Assembly (NCBI RefSeq): GCF_902459465.1
Contig: NC_047062.1
Location: 23,379,919 to 23,443,918 of the forward strand
DNA: 64,000 bases
Direction: 5' to 3'
Source: Asterias rubens
Taxonomy: Eukaryota; Echinodermata; Asteroidea; Forcipulatida; Asteriidae
The position numbers were made by a program, and so were the translations under genes. Positions within the stretch are counted from its first letter, which is position 1. Each line of letters begins with the position of its first letter. Under the pieces are notes generated by a model. It was not told the DNA's origin, searched no databases, and worked only from the letters and a program-made list of their open reading frames with translations. This document shows positions 1 through 11,104 of the stretch, one piece after another.

Positions 1-378
1 TACTAGACGTTAAAGACACAAACCGTAAAAAAAAAGACGTAACTGTTCTGAGTGCGCATAGAGTGAGTATGACGACTTGTTATAAACAAGATCCAAACAT
101 TGAACATACTCGGCACGAAAGGAAAACAATAAAAAACTAGCTAGGACTAAAGTGAACCCCCTGGAATCTTATATAGCTCACGTGTCTACCTACAAGGGAC
201 TCAAGGCACTTGAACAAAGAGAACCATTTTTAAAGCAGGTTTTTTTTTATGTTTAAGTTGCCACCACAAGAAACAGCAAGTAACCCCTTCTGTGTGTAAT
301 AAGACACCATCCAGCATCAAGTGGTAAACAACGAGCTTATCCACTTATCTAATCCAATATTACTCTCTTTGTATACAG

Positions 379-2601
379 ACTCTTGATAGTGGTTTGAATG
401 TTATACAACTGGAGACGGCTGTCGGTGCAGCTATGAAGTTCTTTGATGGGGCCCTGGGTAAGTTGACTTTTGAAGTCTGTGTAAAACACAAAAAATTAAT
501 AACAAACCACTTGGGGGAACTGACTAAGAGCAGGATTTGAACCAAAGACCTCTAGATTAAAGTGCTGGTGATCTACCAACTGAGCTATCTAGCCCTATGC
601 TGGTGATGGCCCTGTTTTAATGTTAATCCGGAGGTCGTTGGTTCAAGTCCTGCTCCAGTTAAATTGTCTTTGTTCAAACCCAAACCAAGAGTAGAAAGGT
701 TAAAGAATGACATTGTGATCATAATTTTGGTTGTACCCATACACACCGATGTGTGTTAGCACTGTATACTCTGTACTTTATTAACGGGTGGGGTTCTAAA
801 CCCACTACCTTTGCAACTCTAGTGCAGTGTCTTACCAACATACCACTGAGATAGCCCGGTAGCTTGAGGCAGCTCATTTACATTTTGAATGTTATTCCTT
901 TTTTTATCAGGCATCAACGTGCCAAGGAGACGTTTCCTTCCCGTCAAGAGGTCGTCAGATCTTCTACTGGTCATGTCAAACCTGTACTCTCTGAAAGCAG
1001 GCAGTCTAATCATGAGCCCCATGCGGCAGTTTGTTAGCACACCCATCATCAAGCTAGGAACGCACTTTGACAAGGTAAAGAATCAAAAGAATTAATTTTT
1101 AATCGCAATGTCTCAACAAACCGCTAGTTTGATATTGACAGCTCATCTTAAAGACACTGGACACTATTGGTAATTGTCAAAGCCCAGTCTTCTGACTTGG
1201 CGTATCTCAACATATGCATAAAATAACAAACCTGTGAAAATTTGAGCTCAATTGGTCGTCGAAGTTGCGAGATAATAATAAAAGAAAAAAACACCCTTGT
1301 CACACAAACTTGTGTGCTTTCAGATGCTTGATTACGAGACCTCAAATTCTAATTCTGAGGTCTCTAAATCAAATTCGTGGAAAATTACTTCTTTCTCGAA
1401 AATTGTTACTTCAGAGGGAGCCGTTTCTCACAATGTTGTATACTATCAACAGCTCCCAATAGGGTTTATCGCGAATAGCAAAATATCAAGAGAGGGCGCT
1501 GTTGAACCCACACAAAGGTATAGGCGTGGCGTGCGCGAGTCTTAGAAACTGCATAGAAACCGCCCCATATTCCTTCCCACAAAGCATTGCGGTTATGAAT
1601 TGCGATAAACCTTTTTACTCGTTACCAAGTAAGGTTTTATGCTAATAATTATGATAAAATGAGTAATAACCAATTGTGTCCGAGCGGTGGGTTGTTGATA
1701 TTTGGATAGCAGTTTTGGATCCTGTACAGAATTGTTTTTTCCTGAATTCTTTGATTGTTAAAATAGAAACTAATCTTGTTTGCAGGTGCGTAATTTCTTG
1801 AGGCGATTTGACGGCATCCCTGATATTCTAGAACTGGATCACCTGACTGTATCTGGTGACGTCACATTCGGCAAGGGAATTACCCTTAAGGTGTGTACGA
1901 CTTGTTATTTTCATGAACGTCTATCAAAATCATTCTTAAAGGATGTGTGCCATACTGCATTGACCATTATGCCGTCTCAAAGTTGACTGATAAATCAACT
2001 TAAAATATACCTGTTGCAACCCCCCCTAAAGTTGGTAGATTGTTGAAAATTAACCCTTTTGTTTAGCTCAGTAGTCGATGGAGTGTTGAAATATTCAAGA
2101 ATCCATCTCCAGCAATTGTAACTACCAAAATACAATATTTGAGTGTTGTAGGTTGACATTTGATGTCTTATAAATCATGCTTCTTAATGCTGCAAGTTAT
2201 TTGGTTTCCACCATGGAGGACAGGTCTGCCTTCAGGGCCCAATTTCATAAAGCCTGTAAGCACAAAAACCTGCTAAGCACAGAATAGTATTGCTTGGCAG
2301 AATCAGGTCACCAGCCAAAATTTCATTAAGTTTGCATTGTTGTGGCTGGTGCCCGACTCAATTTTTGCTAAGTAAAGAAATTTGTCACGCAATATTTTCT
2401 GCTTTATAAAACAGCTTTATGAAACTGGGCCCTTGCCCTTTGGGTTGAGCGCAACTTTATACTATTTTCTGTTTTTGTCTTTCCTTTGTGCAGGGAACGG
2501 TTATCATCATCGCTAATCACGGTGATAGGATAGACATACCTCCAGGCGCCATATTAGAAAACAAAATTGTGTCTGGCAACCTGCGGATACTGGACCACTA
2601 G
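379..2601 (+). CDS. UGP2: UTP--glucose-1-phosphate uridylyltransferase, C-terminal exons (partial)
   Basis: Four coding exons splice in frame: 379-457, 911-1074, 1786-1890 and 2494-2601, ending in TAG. Together they encode about 151 residues, matching the last third of the roughly 508-residue animal enzyme; the 5' exons and catalytic core lie off the left edge. The enzyme makes UDP-glucose from UTP and glucose-1-phosphate in the cytosol, feeding glycogen and glycoconjugate synthesis. Recognisable blocks are [52 protein letters not shown], and the C-terminal [19 protein letters not shown] followed by NLRILDH. The later blocks belong to the left-handed beta-helix domain that mediates oligomerisation in this family. 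Splice phases agree at every junction (1, 0, 0) and all sites are GT/AG. The introns hold SINE remnants and one nested MITE. There is no sign of decay. Confidence 0.95.
540..600 (-). repeat. tRNA-like SINE head
   Basis: Read on the minus strand, this segment has an intact RNA polymerase III box A (TAGCTCAGTTGG) and box B (GGTTCAAATCC), spaced as in a tRNA and resembling tRNA-Lys. The anticodon arm does not pair cleanly, so this is a tRNA-derived SINE or tRNA pseudogene rather than a working tRNA. A second box-B-like block (GGTTCAAGTCC) follows on the + strand near 640-655. Confidence 0.55.
715..862 (-). repeat. tRNA-derived SINE copy
   Basis: On the minus strand a tRNA-like head (GGGCTATCTCAGTGG, then GGGTTTAGAACCCC) is followed by a body and a tail containing the ACACACATCGGTGTG block. 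The same arrangement recurs at 48520-48690 and 50480-50632, so it is a dispersed SINE family. This copy lies in a UGP2 intron. Confidence 0.6.
1150..1683 (-). mobile_element. MITE-A copy, interrupted by a second element
   Basis: Reverse-oriented copy of the dispersed element whose ends read CACTGGACACTATTGGTAAT. The internal palindrome (GAGACCTCAAATTC with its mirror) and the Cys-/Lys-rich shadow reading frames are typical of the family. It is interrupted at 1463-1611 by a smaller element. Confidence 0.7.
1463..1611. mobile_element. Short inverted-repeat element nested in MITE-A
   Basis: Ends are GGTTTATCGC at 1463-1472 and its exact complement GCGATAAACC at 1602-1611. It splits a MITE-A copy whose uninterrupted sequence is present elsewhere in the window (for example 7837-8222), so it inserted later. 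Confidence 0.55.
2234..2434. mobile_element. GGGCCC-ended MITE (family C)
   Basis: Starts GGGCCCAATTTCATAAAGC and ends with the complementary GCTTTATGAAACTGGGCCC. The interior contains AGCA-rich blocks (GCTAAGCACA, GCTGGTG). Related copies lie at 3673-3960, 12829-12950, 16197-16368, 21553-22130, 37233-37425, 38260-38643, 47028-47232 and 58935-59125. Confidence 0.7.
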
Positions 2602-2639
2602 ATGTGCAGTCGTTCTGTGTCATTAAATTGTCATCTAAG

Positions 2640-2820
2640 TGCAGGCCTGATGCTTCAGTCTTGAAATGGACAGGGCACCAGGGCGTTTTCTCTTTTGTAA
2701 AGGGCACCTCTATGAGGAAATTGTAAATTTGTATTAGAATGTTTCAAGGGGCACCAAGGCAATGACCAGGGGGCAATGGAGGTAATTGCTTCCGTTGCCC
2801 CCCTGAAGCAGCCTGGCCTG
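2640..2820. repeat. Dispersed repeat J (GGGCACCAAGGC family)
   Basis: Carries GGGCACCTCTATGAGGAAAT, GGGGCACCAAGGCAATGACC and a CAATGGAGG/TTGCC block. Similar segments are at 24260-24440, 24720-24905, 25400-25535, 58495-58635 and 63558-63740. It probably forms the distal 3' UTR or flank of UGP2. Confidence 0.55.
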
Positions 2821-3408
2821 CATGTGCTAATAAAAGCAACCCATCTAATGTCGTTGGCTGCTGCATGTAATTTCATTCTGCCCTTGAATTACGATAAGCT
2901 ATCACAGGTCGTCTTCTGTCATAAATTGCCGTCATGATAAATGCTGTTTAACGTCTGATGTGGTATGAAATATAATTTTGTCACCAACTGTCGCCAACTG
3001 TCACTTTGTGAGCTGCAGCAGAGTCAGCTGTCAGTGTCATTTGCCATTGAATTGTACCTTCTGAAAGTGCTTATTGGGTCGGCATCTGTATTATTTGCAA
3101 ACAGTTGTCTTCATCTTTTGTTTAATGAACCATGGCAGTCATGAAAATAATCCACTTGTTGTGTGCCATAATGGTGAAATCCTTAAAATTATAATTTGCT
3201 GGAAAATTTCATTTCTGAAAAGTGTCAGAATCTTGTGTTGTTTTATTGTTATGTTTTATTCATTTAAAAAATAGAATCCAGCTTGGGGTTGGGGGATAGT
3301 GATGTGTTTGTTTTTACCTGAAGAAATTTTTGCAATAGAATGTTATTGCCAAAAGTGAGTTATTATGTATGGGTGCCTAACTTTAATGTTTTATAAGACT
3401 TGAAAGTG

Positions 3409-3414
3409 AATAAA
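3409..3414 (+). terminator. Candidate polyadenylation signal of UGP2
   Basis: AATAAA lies about 810 bp after the UGP2 stop in unique-looking AT-rich sequence. An earlier AATAAA at 2829-2834 is inside a dispersed repeat, so this later one is preferred. Not confirmed by transcript data. Confidence 0.4.
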
Positions 3415-3672
3415 GTCCCAAGTCTGTACTAAGAAAATTTGAGCCATTAAGGAAAGTTTTTTTTCAGGCAGCCGTTTACAGAATCATGCTTGAAGTAATT
3501 GGTTTTTTATTATATTATATCACTTCAAAAGGGAAGGTACATAAATTTTGGAACCGCATATATTTTAGTTTTTTTAATTGTGTTAAACTTGTCAGTTGGA
3601 CAATACTAACTCTATTTCTCAGGGGGATTGCAACAATTTGTGAATCATTGAGACACAATTGTCATTTATGTA

Positions 3673-3960
3673 CTGGGCCCAATTTCATAACGCTGCTTAG
3701 CGGGCGATTATGTGCTTACTGTGCGATTTTTTTTTTTATAGCGCTGCTAACCGTAAGCACACGAAAATGCATGCTAACCTTCCGGTGCTTACGACGCGAA
3801 AATAAATGACGACACAATGCAAATCATTCGTAATCGTGTAATATGGCCATCCAATTTTTCTGCTAACCCGTGACATATGCTTGCACCTTAGCACATTTTT
3901 CTGCTACAGTAAGCACGAAAATTTGCTTACTGTTAAGCAACACTATGAAATTGGGCCCTG
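3673..3960. mobile_element. GGGCCC-ended MITE (family C)
   Basis: Begins GGGCCCAATTTCATAACGC and ends CACTATGAAATTGGGCCC, a near-perfect terminal inverted repeat. The interior is rich in GCTTACTG/CAGTAAGC blocks, and an accidental open frame runs across its left half. Confidence 0.7.
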
Positions 3961-4244
3961 GAGTCAGTTGAAAACATAATGTATATATGGCAGTTTTTGT
4001 TGTTTAATCATCAAAGAAGAATTTCAATACTCCACTCTGAAAAACTACAATCAACCAGACAACATTAACAAACACTTTTTAGGGTAATTGATGATGCGCC
4101 AACTGTTTACCAGTTGTGCGTTTGAATATTGTTTATTATTTTGTTTGTTGTTTGTTAAGATGATCTTCCTGTTAAGGGGACTCTGCAATCTCCCACAAGG
4201 GGAGATAAACAGTCAATTTCTTTCTCTCGTAAAATCAGCAGATA

Positions 4245-4318
4245 GCTTGTTGGATTCGAACCTACAACCTCGTGATTACAAGTCCTACGCTCTTAAACTT
4301 TTGACCATGGAGACAAAG
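4245..4318 (-). repeat. tRNA-Thr-like SINE head
   Basis: The minus strand shows an anticodon-loop-like GACTTGTAATC followed by GGTTGTAGGTTCGAATCC (box B). The acceptor stem is not conserved, so a SINE remnant is more likely than a functional tRNA. Confidence 0.5.
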
Positions 4319-6174
4319 TTTGAAATGTACGTCAGACAAAACATCAGCTGTGTGATTTCACTACACAAACCACAAAAGCTCACTCGAATGGAATAAATGA
4401 AAAGAACAAATTGTTGACGTGTTGCAGAAGGAATGTGTGTGAGCAACCAAAAAGTGTGATTTGGTTTATACTTTATAATGATGTTAAAAGATAAATTGGT
4501 ACCAAAGGTTAGACATAAGAAATATTTTTATCATTTTCAAAATGACATTTGTACAACTTAAGAGAGTTTGGTTTGTGAGTGAAGTTAGCCGAAATAGTTG
4601 AAAATAATGAGATAGAATATGTTTTTGGCAGGCTTTGAAAGTAATAGATAAATGCTGCAAGTGTTGGTAGGAGTTTGATTGGTTATTTTTAACTGTAGCC
4701 CCTCTCAGCATTGGGGTATAAATGTACATGTACAAGTAAGCAATTAAATATTTCTTAAAGGGGAAGTACACACCATGTTACCTCTGTTTATAATTGTTTA
4801 CAAAAAGAGCAACCTCATACTGATAATTGTTTTTGGGGTTTTTTTGTGTGTGTTTTTTTTTTATTTTTTTTTTTTTGGGGGGGGTTTAGGAGTATAATTA
4901 TTGTGATTGTCGAGTTTTCTAAATGATACAAAAAAAAAAACTGACAATTTAATCAAATGAGGCGATGTATGTTTTCAAGAAAATGGCAGAGGTGTAAGAA
5001 GGGGAGGGGGGATTTTTCAGACACTACTTAACCTAACTTAATTTGACTCAGTGGTTTAGTAGTTTATATTATTACAAAGTTGTTGTTTTTAAAGACCCAG
5101 GAAAACACCCAATGCCAGTAAAAGGATTTCTTATCACCAGCATATTATTATATCTACTCATGGTGGAGTTGTAACTTTGTTGAACTAACCTTTCTTTGAT
5201 TGTTTTTCTCAATGTCTCTTTTATGCTTCCATCTGACTAAATTATTTGACAAAACACTGAAGGGGTGTACCTTTTACTTTGAAATTTCTTGATTCAATCT
5301 TTTATTTTAAAAGATAAATTACATTCATGTTGTTAAACTATTATTTCTTTTCCCCAGAAATTATATGAACACTTATGTAGTTAAAGATGAAATGTATTAA
5401 ATTATATTATCAGCATGGTGGTTAATTCTTGTACAGATTTCCATGAAATAATTTATTAAAAACTGAATTGTAGATTTTATCGGGAAAAACAACCAATGTG
5501 TTTTTTGTCTTTATTTCATCAGTTTTCATAGTGTGAACTTTTGACTCGTGCGCGTGCCCATTGGTGTTTTTTAATAACTTCAGCTATACTGGGCCCACAT
5601 TCGTGGCTCTATTTTCTGTATAAGCAAATAATCAGTGCTCACGGAAACGGGGAATTGCAAGGAGCAAAGAAGGCCGCCCCTTTCCCCCGCCCATCCCCCA
5701 GCAGCTGTGTTGCCGCTGAAATTAATATAAATTAGTATGTATATATGTATTGTGGCAGTCAAAGTTACCATTATAATAAGCTTTGTCCATTCATTAGTTA
5801 CCCCTAAAAAATACATTGATGTATTTTAAGTTGTACCATTACCAGGAATTAAGTGAACACCCCTCTGAGGCTGTACTATCGAAATGTCGAGCAGAAACCG
5901 GCGGCACCCCTCTTCTTCTTGTTGATTGTCCAGTAAACAAACTTTCGAGACTGCTCCATATTGGTGGAGGGGTACTTGTCAAAACAGGTTTTAATAACTA
6001 AAAAGAAAAACAAATATATAAGTAAAAACATAGCATATAAAGTGTACTTGACTACAATAATTGCCTGTCAAATACCTTTCTTTGAACGTATTGTTTAATT
6101 ATTTAAGATTTAATAATATTTTGGTGTACAGTTCCAATAACTTTTCACCTGCATAATAATGGTTTAATCCAAAC

Positions 6175-9100
6175 ATGGCAGCCACCATTCTGGTAAGTAC
6201 TGTGTCGAGTTGTCAGAAAATGAACACTATAATATCTTTTCATGGCCGACTTATTTCACTTGTTTGTACAATCGAAACAAACACCATACTTGCCAGCCCT
6301 TCTTACATGTCTTTTTTACAATTTCTGTTAAGTTTACAGCTCGTTTGAGCATGGTTTGCGTTGCTGGAAAATTAGAATTTAGAAATGTTTGCCCACCGGG
6401 CACCGCTCCGTATTTTATACCATGTCCATGGCCACTGCACTTTCTCTATTGTGCAGGAGCAGACGACATGCAACGTACGCAAACAATATGAAACGGAATC
6501 GTATGAAACATTTGGAAGGGTACACAAAATCTAAAAAGTTTCCGCATCAGGCCACGAGTTTTTCATTCAATATGAATAGTATCTCATTTACCTCAATGAT
6601 GAGATATCCTTTTGTTTTTGTATTATTAAAAAAAGAGTGAGATTATCCAAATAATCCAAGCAAGAGTGGCTAGCAATATCGGACGTGACCACGTACACAA
6701 ATCGGACGTAACCGGGTGCACAAATTTTTGAGAAAAGTGTTCTCCACAAATGAGCTACAATACAAGTGACAACTAGGGGGAAAATCTAGTCATAAAAACT
6801 TGGGTTTCCTGTTCAGAAAATGATTTCACCTGTTTTTGGAGAGACGTAGGGGTAGACCCAGTTACTGGGGCGCTGTACTCCTAATATTTGTTTACATGCA
6901 AAACTTTTGGAATTACGTTTGTAAAGAAAGGAGTACAGTGCCACAGTAGCTGGGTGTAGTTAACCCCATACATGTAGTGCTGATTGGACTCCCTCAATGA
7001 TGATTGTACGGAGTATCGGCACTATTTATGGGGCTCTGATCCTGTATAAAGTGTTACCTTATTTCTGGCCTGACAGTCCAGAGGCTTGCCTCCGATGGGG
7101 AGGAGGGCTACAGTCGTCTTAACTCTATATGTCCATGTTTTGTTATGGTAGTGAACTTTTTATTGCATAAAAGTAATTGATATTGTTGTTTCATTACAGA
7201 AAAGATGTTTGGCCTGCAGTCAAACTAGAAGAAGAATAATGCAACATTGTGGGAGACAAGGTGTAAGGAATCTATGGGGAATGATCAATTTTGTATTCAA
7301 TAAGTAAGTTAGTTGTACATTATTTGGGGTTTAACAAATACAAATTTACTAGAGCGGGATTATCTAGCAGTTGTTTGCAGTATCCCGTTTTATAGCTCGG
7401 ACCAATCAAAACCCATATCCAAAATCATTGTATCCAATGAAATCACTGGTTCTGAAAAATCCTTGCAGATAAAGAGAGGGAACCAGCCGTCGATTTCACC
7501 AAACTCTTCCTAACTTAAGATTAATCTTAGGACTTAGGACAAGTCCCAGCCCTGCACTGTAGCATGCAGACATTAAGATTAATCCTAAGCCAGGACGGGT
7601 TACTCGTCCTAACTCGAGATAGGATTAATCCTAGCAATTCGTGAAATCGGCTGCAGTCTCCTTACCTACTAAAGTAGCAAAGCTCAACATTGCACTGGAC
7701 TGGTCAAGTGAGGGCAGTATTTAAAACCTGTGACTGCAAGTCGTTCAAGTTAAACAATCCTGTAAAATGTAACTTTATGTTATTTCTATTATGTTAGTTC
7801 TTACATTGTAGCAGAATGAAGCTTCACCTATGACTTAAAGGCAGTGGACACTATTGGTAATTACTCAAAATAATTATTAGCATAAAACCTTACTTGGTAA
7901 CAAGTGATGGGGAGAGGTTGATAGTATAAAACATTGTGAGAAACGGCTCCCTCTAAAGTAATGTAGTTTTCGAGAAAGAATTAATTTTCCACGAATTTGA
8001 TTTTGAGACCTCAGATTTAGAATTTGAGGTCTCGAAATCAAGTATCTGAAAGCAAACAACTTCGCCATGACAAGGATGTTTTTTTCTTTCATTAAGTATC
8101 TCGCAACTTTGACGACCGATTGAGTTCAAATTTTCACAGGTTTGTTATTTTATGCATATGTTGAGATACACCAAGTGAGAAGACTGGTCTTTAACAACTA
8201 CCAATAGTGTCCAGAATCTTTAAGCTCCAAGATTTACCAAGAATAGCCCTTGTCATACAAACTTGTGGCATCCCTGCTCTTATAACCAACCATGAATAAA
8301 AAAATTAACTATTAGATACCAAACAATCAAACCTTTGATTTTTCATGTTATTACTCTTTATCTCTCGTTAGGGTGGATTACTCGAGGATTAAAGAACTTG
8401 GGCCAGATCAGGCAGCAGCAGAATGGTTGGTACGCTGTGGGGCCGTCGTCAAATTCAAGAATATGGATAAATGGAGTACAGACTATAACTGCTTGCCCAG
8501 AGGCACTTCAGGGCAGTTCTTCATTGAAGAGGTCGATGCTACTGACTCGTCCATCATGCATGTTGGTTTTGATTACTTCAGTGAGTATTTCGCTACTAGG
8601 GACTGGACACATTTGGTAACTACTCAAAATATATTAGCATAAAAATTTACAAAAAATGTGCAAAAAACCATTGTGAGAAATGATTCCTGCTGAAGTAAGG
8701 TAGTTTTTGGTAAAGGTAATTTCTCATTAAAATGTGTGCATCTGAGAAAGACTTCAGGCCTGAAGCCTTTTTTAGGTATCCGACTGAAAGCACACAAGAT
8801 TGTGCATCAAGGTTTTTTTCATTCATTGTTTTCTTGTATCTTCGATGACCAATCGAGCCTAAATGTTCACAGATTTGTTATTTTATGCATGTTGGGATAC
8901 ACCAGGTAAGAATACTGGTCTTTAACAATTACCAAACGTGCCCAGCGCCATTAACACTTTTTAGGTCCCGTCTTAGTCACAAAAATCATCACTCATCATT
9001 CAATGGCAGTGATGACGAGGAAATCAGGACTTAAGATTTAACATTTGAAATTATTTGCTCTTATCTATTAAACTAATGTTTTATACAGTTGGTGTAAACC

Positions 9101-10233
9101 ATCTAAGATCATTGAAGTTACATCACTGCACCTACCTTAAGAACACTTGCCTGGGTCGTCTTGACATTCTCAAAGACTCCTTAGAAGAACTACAGTTGAG
9201 CAGCTGTGGTGATGTGACAGATGCTGGAGTGGTGTCCTTACACAAACTGATGTAAGTTTTCAAACAACCATTAAACCTGCCTTTTTTAGAGACAAACAGA
9301 AATTTGGGGATTATATTGGGCTTCTTATTGCTTGGTTAACCCTTTCTTGCCCCAAACAAAGATGGGCCTCCAGAATGTGACTGAACACAAAAGAATCAGA
9401 AAAGATCAATTTTAGGTCAAAGAGAGAACATTTCGGGCGGTAATGTCTGACTATTTTATCACCAGGATATACGATCAGATTACTGGAGACCATGCCAACA
9501 ACTACAGCGTGCTAAATATGCCCTGTTATGTCACCCGGATAGTTGAGCACTCTCGAATTTCTGAGAATTTCGTCGACTACATTGTGCTGAAATGCTCAGT
9601 TGCATCACCTGAATAGTTTTGTACGCCCGGTAGCTGAGACCGTGACATCAGAGTCAAGCTCTGGTGTTTCAAGTCGTGGTTGTTGCTCTTTTGAGCAAGA
9701 TGCTTAATTATAATTGCTTTGTCCTCCGGATGGAACATTAAGCCATACGTGTAATCCTGTATACTAGGATTGGTGGTGCACTTATCATGAAAGTTTCTGG
9801 TTCATATTGCAATCACCCGTGTTTACAAGTTTGCTTAGGCTTTCGAGTTCCAGTGATCAAGTTCAATTTTGAGACATCCTTGGTTTCATTAGCTGAAACA
9901 ATAACTTTTAATGATATTGCTAAATTCAACATCTTCTCTGAACGGCTATATCTTCAGGCCTACGGGTCACAGTCCTAGTTGCTTTGGTTTGCTGGGGTCC
10001 TTTGATTCTATTACCAGAAAGCTGAAATAATAATTCAGGGGTGACAATTGGTTGTTTTTTTTGACAGAAACCTCAAGCATCTCTTCCTGTGTGACTTGCC
10101 TGGCATCAAAGACATGGACAGCATACTGAAAACCCTTGGGACCGCTCTGCCTCAGTGTGAGATCAGATATCTTTCCTTAGAGGGAAACATAGATCTTAAG
10201 AAACTGGGTATTGATAAGGAATCCTTCAGGTGA
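6175..10233 (+). CDS. DMAC2L: Distal membrane-arm assembly component 2-like / ATP synthase factor s
   Basis: The conserved exons are 7230-7303, 8372-8580, 9089-9251 and 10068-10233 (TGA); they join in phase 2-1-2. They encode FVFNKVDYSRIKELGPDQAA, the AEWLVRCGAVV block, VDATDSSIMHVGFDY, LKLHHCTYLKNTCL, SLEELQLSSCGDVTDAG and LKHLFLCDLPGIKDMD. These match ATP5S/DMAC2L, a small leucine-rich-repeat protein of the mitochondrial inner membrane (ATP synthase coupling factor B; paralogue of a complex I assembly factor). The N terminus is less certain. An 18-nt coding exon at 6175-6192 (MAATIL, good Kozak context, GTAAGT donor) joins in phase to an acceptor at 7229, giving 209 residues, close to the family's 200-215. 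Otherwise translation starts at ATG 7281. The introns hold MITE-A, MITE-B and family D copies. Confidence 0.88.
6535..6650. mobile_element. Degenerate foldback element (family F)
   Basis: Diverged copy of the element at 21203-21328. It shares the interior TCATTTACCTCAATGATGAG / ATATCCTTTTTGT-like block and the arm start AAAGTTTCCG, but its right arm has decayed. It lies in the first DMAC2L intron. Confidence 0.4.
6849..6967. mobile_element. Foldback element with 34-38 bp arms (family L)
   Basis: Left arm GGGTAGACCCAGTTACTGGG...GTACTCCT and right arm AGGAGTACAGTGCCACAGTA...AACCCC are complementary with a few mismatches around a spacer of about 47 bp. Single-arm fragments occur near 14693-14715 and 62675-62700. 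Confidence 0.6.
7487..7650. mobile_element. Inverted-repeat element (family D)
   Basis: Ends are CCGTCGATTTCAC and GTGAAATCGG; the interior contains CTTAAGATTAATCTTAGG and GCACTGTAGCATGCAGAC. Close relatives are at 43329-43469 and, more diverged, at 35740-35881. Confidence 0.65.
7837..8222 (+). mobile_element. MITE-A copy, near full length
   Basis: Runs from AAAGGCAGTGGACACTATTG to the complementary AGTGTCCAGAATCTTTA. The central palindrome GAGACCTC...GAGGTCTC lies at about 8005-8033. This is a good reference copy of the family, about 385 bp, without coding capacity. Confidence 0.75.
8598..8950 (+). mobile_element. MITE-B copy with a distinct central palindrome
   Basis: Starts GGACTGGACACATTTGGTAA just after the DMAC2L exon 2 donor and ends CCAAACGTGCCCAG. 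Flanks are homologous to MITE-A, but the central palindrome is ACTTCAGGCCTGAAG (8758-8772), unlike that of MITE-A. Confidence 0.65.
9630..9790 (+). repeat. tRNA-derived SINE remnant
   Basis: A head GCCCGGTAGCTGAGACCGTG is followed by a body with TTTGAGCAAGATGCTTAA and CCTCCGGATGGAACATTAAG, blocks typical of tRNA-SINEs. It lies in a DMAC2L intron. Confidence 0.5.
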
Positions 10234-10816
10234 GAATAGTTTCTGATCTAATGTGTATACCTTATGCACATGATGTCATAAGAGTAGGGCGCCCTCACCT
10301 AGAGGTAAAAAAGTGGCCGTTTATTGGCCAAACCTGTGCGCAGCGAATACAAATCTGTGTTTTTTTTGTATTGTTTCGTCATCATTTTACCTCTAAGATG
10401 GCGGCTGGATGACAACAATGCATAATATATTATCTTCAATTAGGCGTGAATATTTGGTTTTGATTGGTCGATCCATAGCAACAAGGAGTTAATATAATAT
10501 TCAAAGTGGCGTGTTTGCGTCACATGCTGATTGTCTCATGCATTTGCTTGAAGAATTCGTTATCACACGCGTGCTCGTGGAATACGGAAAAATACAGCAG
10601 TTCTGCTTCCCATATTTAGCTATAATATTGCACCATGTCGCAAAGGCGTTGTCTATGGATTTGTCTTGCCTGTCTTGTGCTACAATGGTAAACGAGGTAC
10701 AAAGTGATGCAAATTGCCCATCTCTGCCCTGTCTGTTTTTCCCCCACTGGCTGTTTCTGGCAGGGTGTATTGTGGCAATCTGATGTTCCACTTATGAAAA
10801 CCATGTTACAATTCAA

Positions 10817-10959
10817 GGGCAGATCCAGACCCAAATTTGTTTGGGGCAAAATCTGTCCTATGGAGTATGCAAGCGCTGAGTGCAAAGCCTTTTAGGCGTG
10901 GGGTTCGGGGGAGGGGGTCATATAGCCCCAGTTGGCCACCGCCTTGATCCGCCCTGGGT
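10817..10959. mobile_element. Inverted-repeat element with GGATC-containing ends
   Basis: Left end AGGGCAGATCCAGACCC and right end CTTGATCCGCCCTGG are complementary over about 13 bp. The interior is GC-rich and non-coding. Confidence 0.45.
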
Positions 10960-11036
10960 TATACTAAAGTAGACTTTTAGATATATATTGGTAAATGTTA
11001 AGTTGTTTTGTGTTATTATCATTAGAAGTATTTTGT

Positions 11037-11104
11037 GTTTGCTTGTTTATATGTTTGTTTGTTTGTTTGTTTGTTTGTTTGTTTGTTTGTTTGTTTGTTT
11101 GTTT
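11037..11104 (+). repeat. GTTT tetranucleotide microsatellite
   Basis: About 16 tandem GTTT units with slight imperfection at the 5' side. Simple repeat, no gene. Confidence 0.9.

Larger units (their letters stand above)
2602..6174. other. Intergenic region between UGP2 and DMAC2L
   Basis: No exon with a recognisable protein or consistent splice context was found here. It contains the UGP2 3' UTR, a family C MITE at 3673-3960, a tRNA-Thr-like SINE head on the minus strand at about 4245-4318 (GGTTCGAATCC box B), T-rich low-complexity sequence at 4830-4885 and a GC-richer patch at 5600-5720. Confidence 0.5.

Noticed and set aside
540-655. Functional tRNA gene(s)
   Set aside because: Box A and box B are good, but the acceptor and anticodon stems do not pair; a SINE remnant fits better.
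3486-3809. 107-codon open frame
   Set aside because: It runs into a family C MITE, shows no recognisable domain and has no splice or promoter context.
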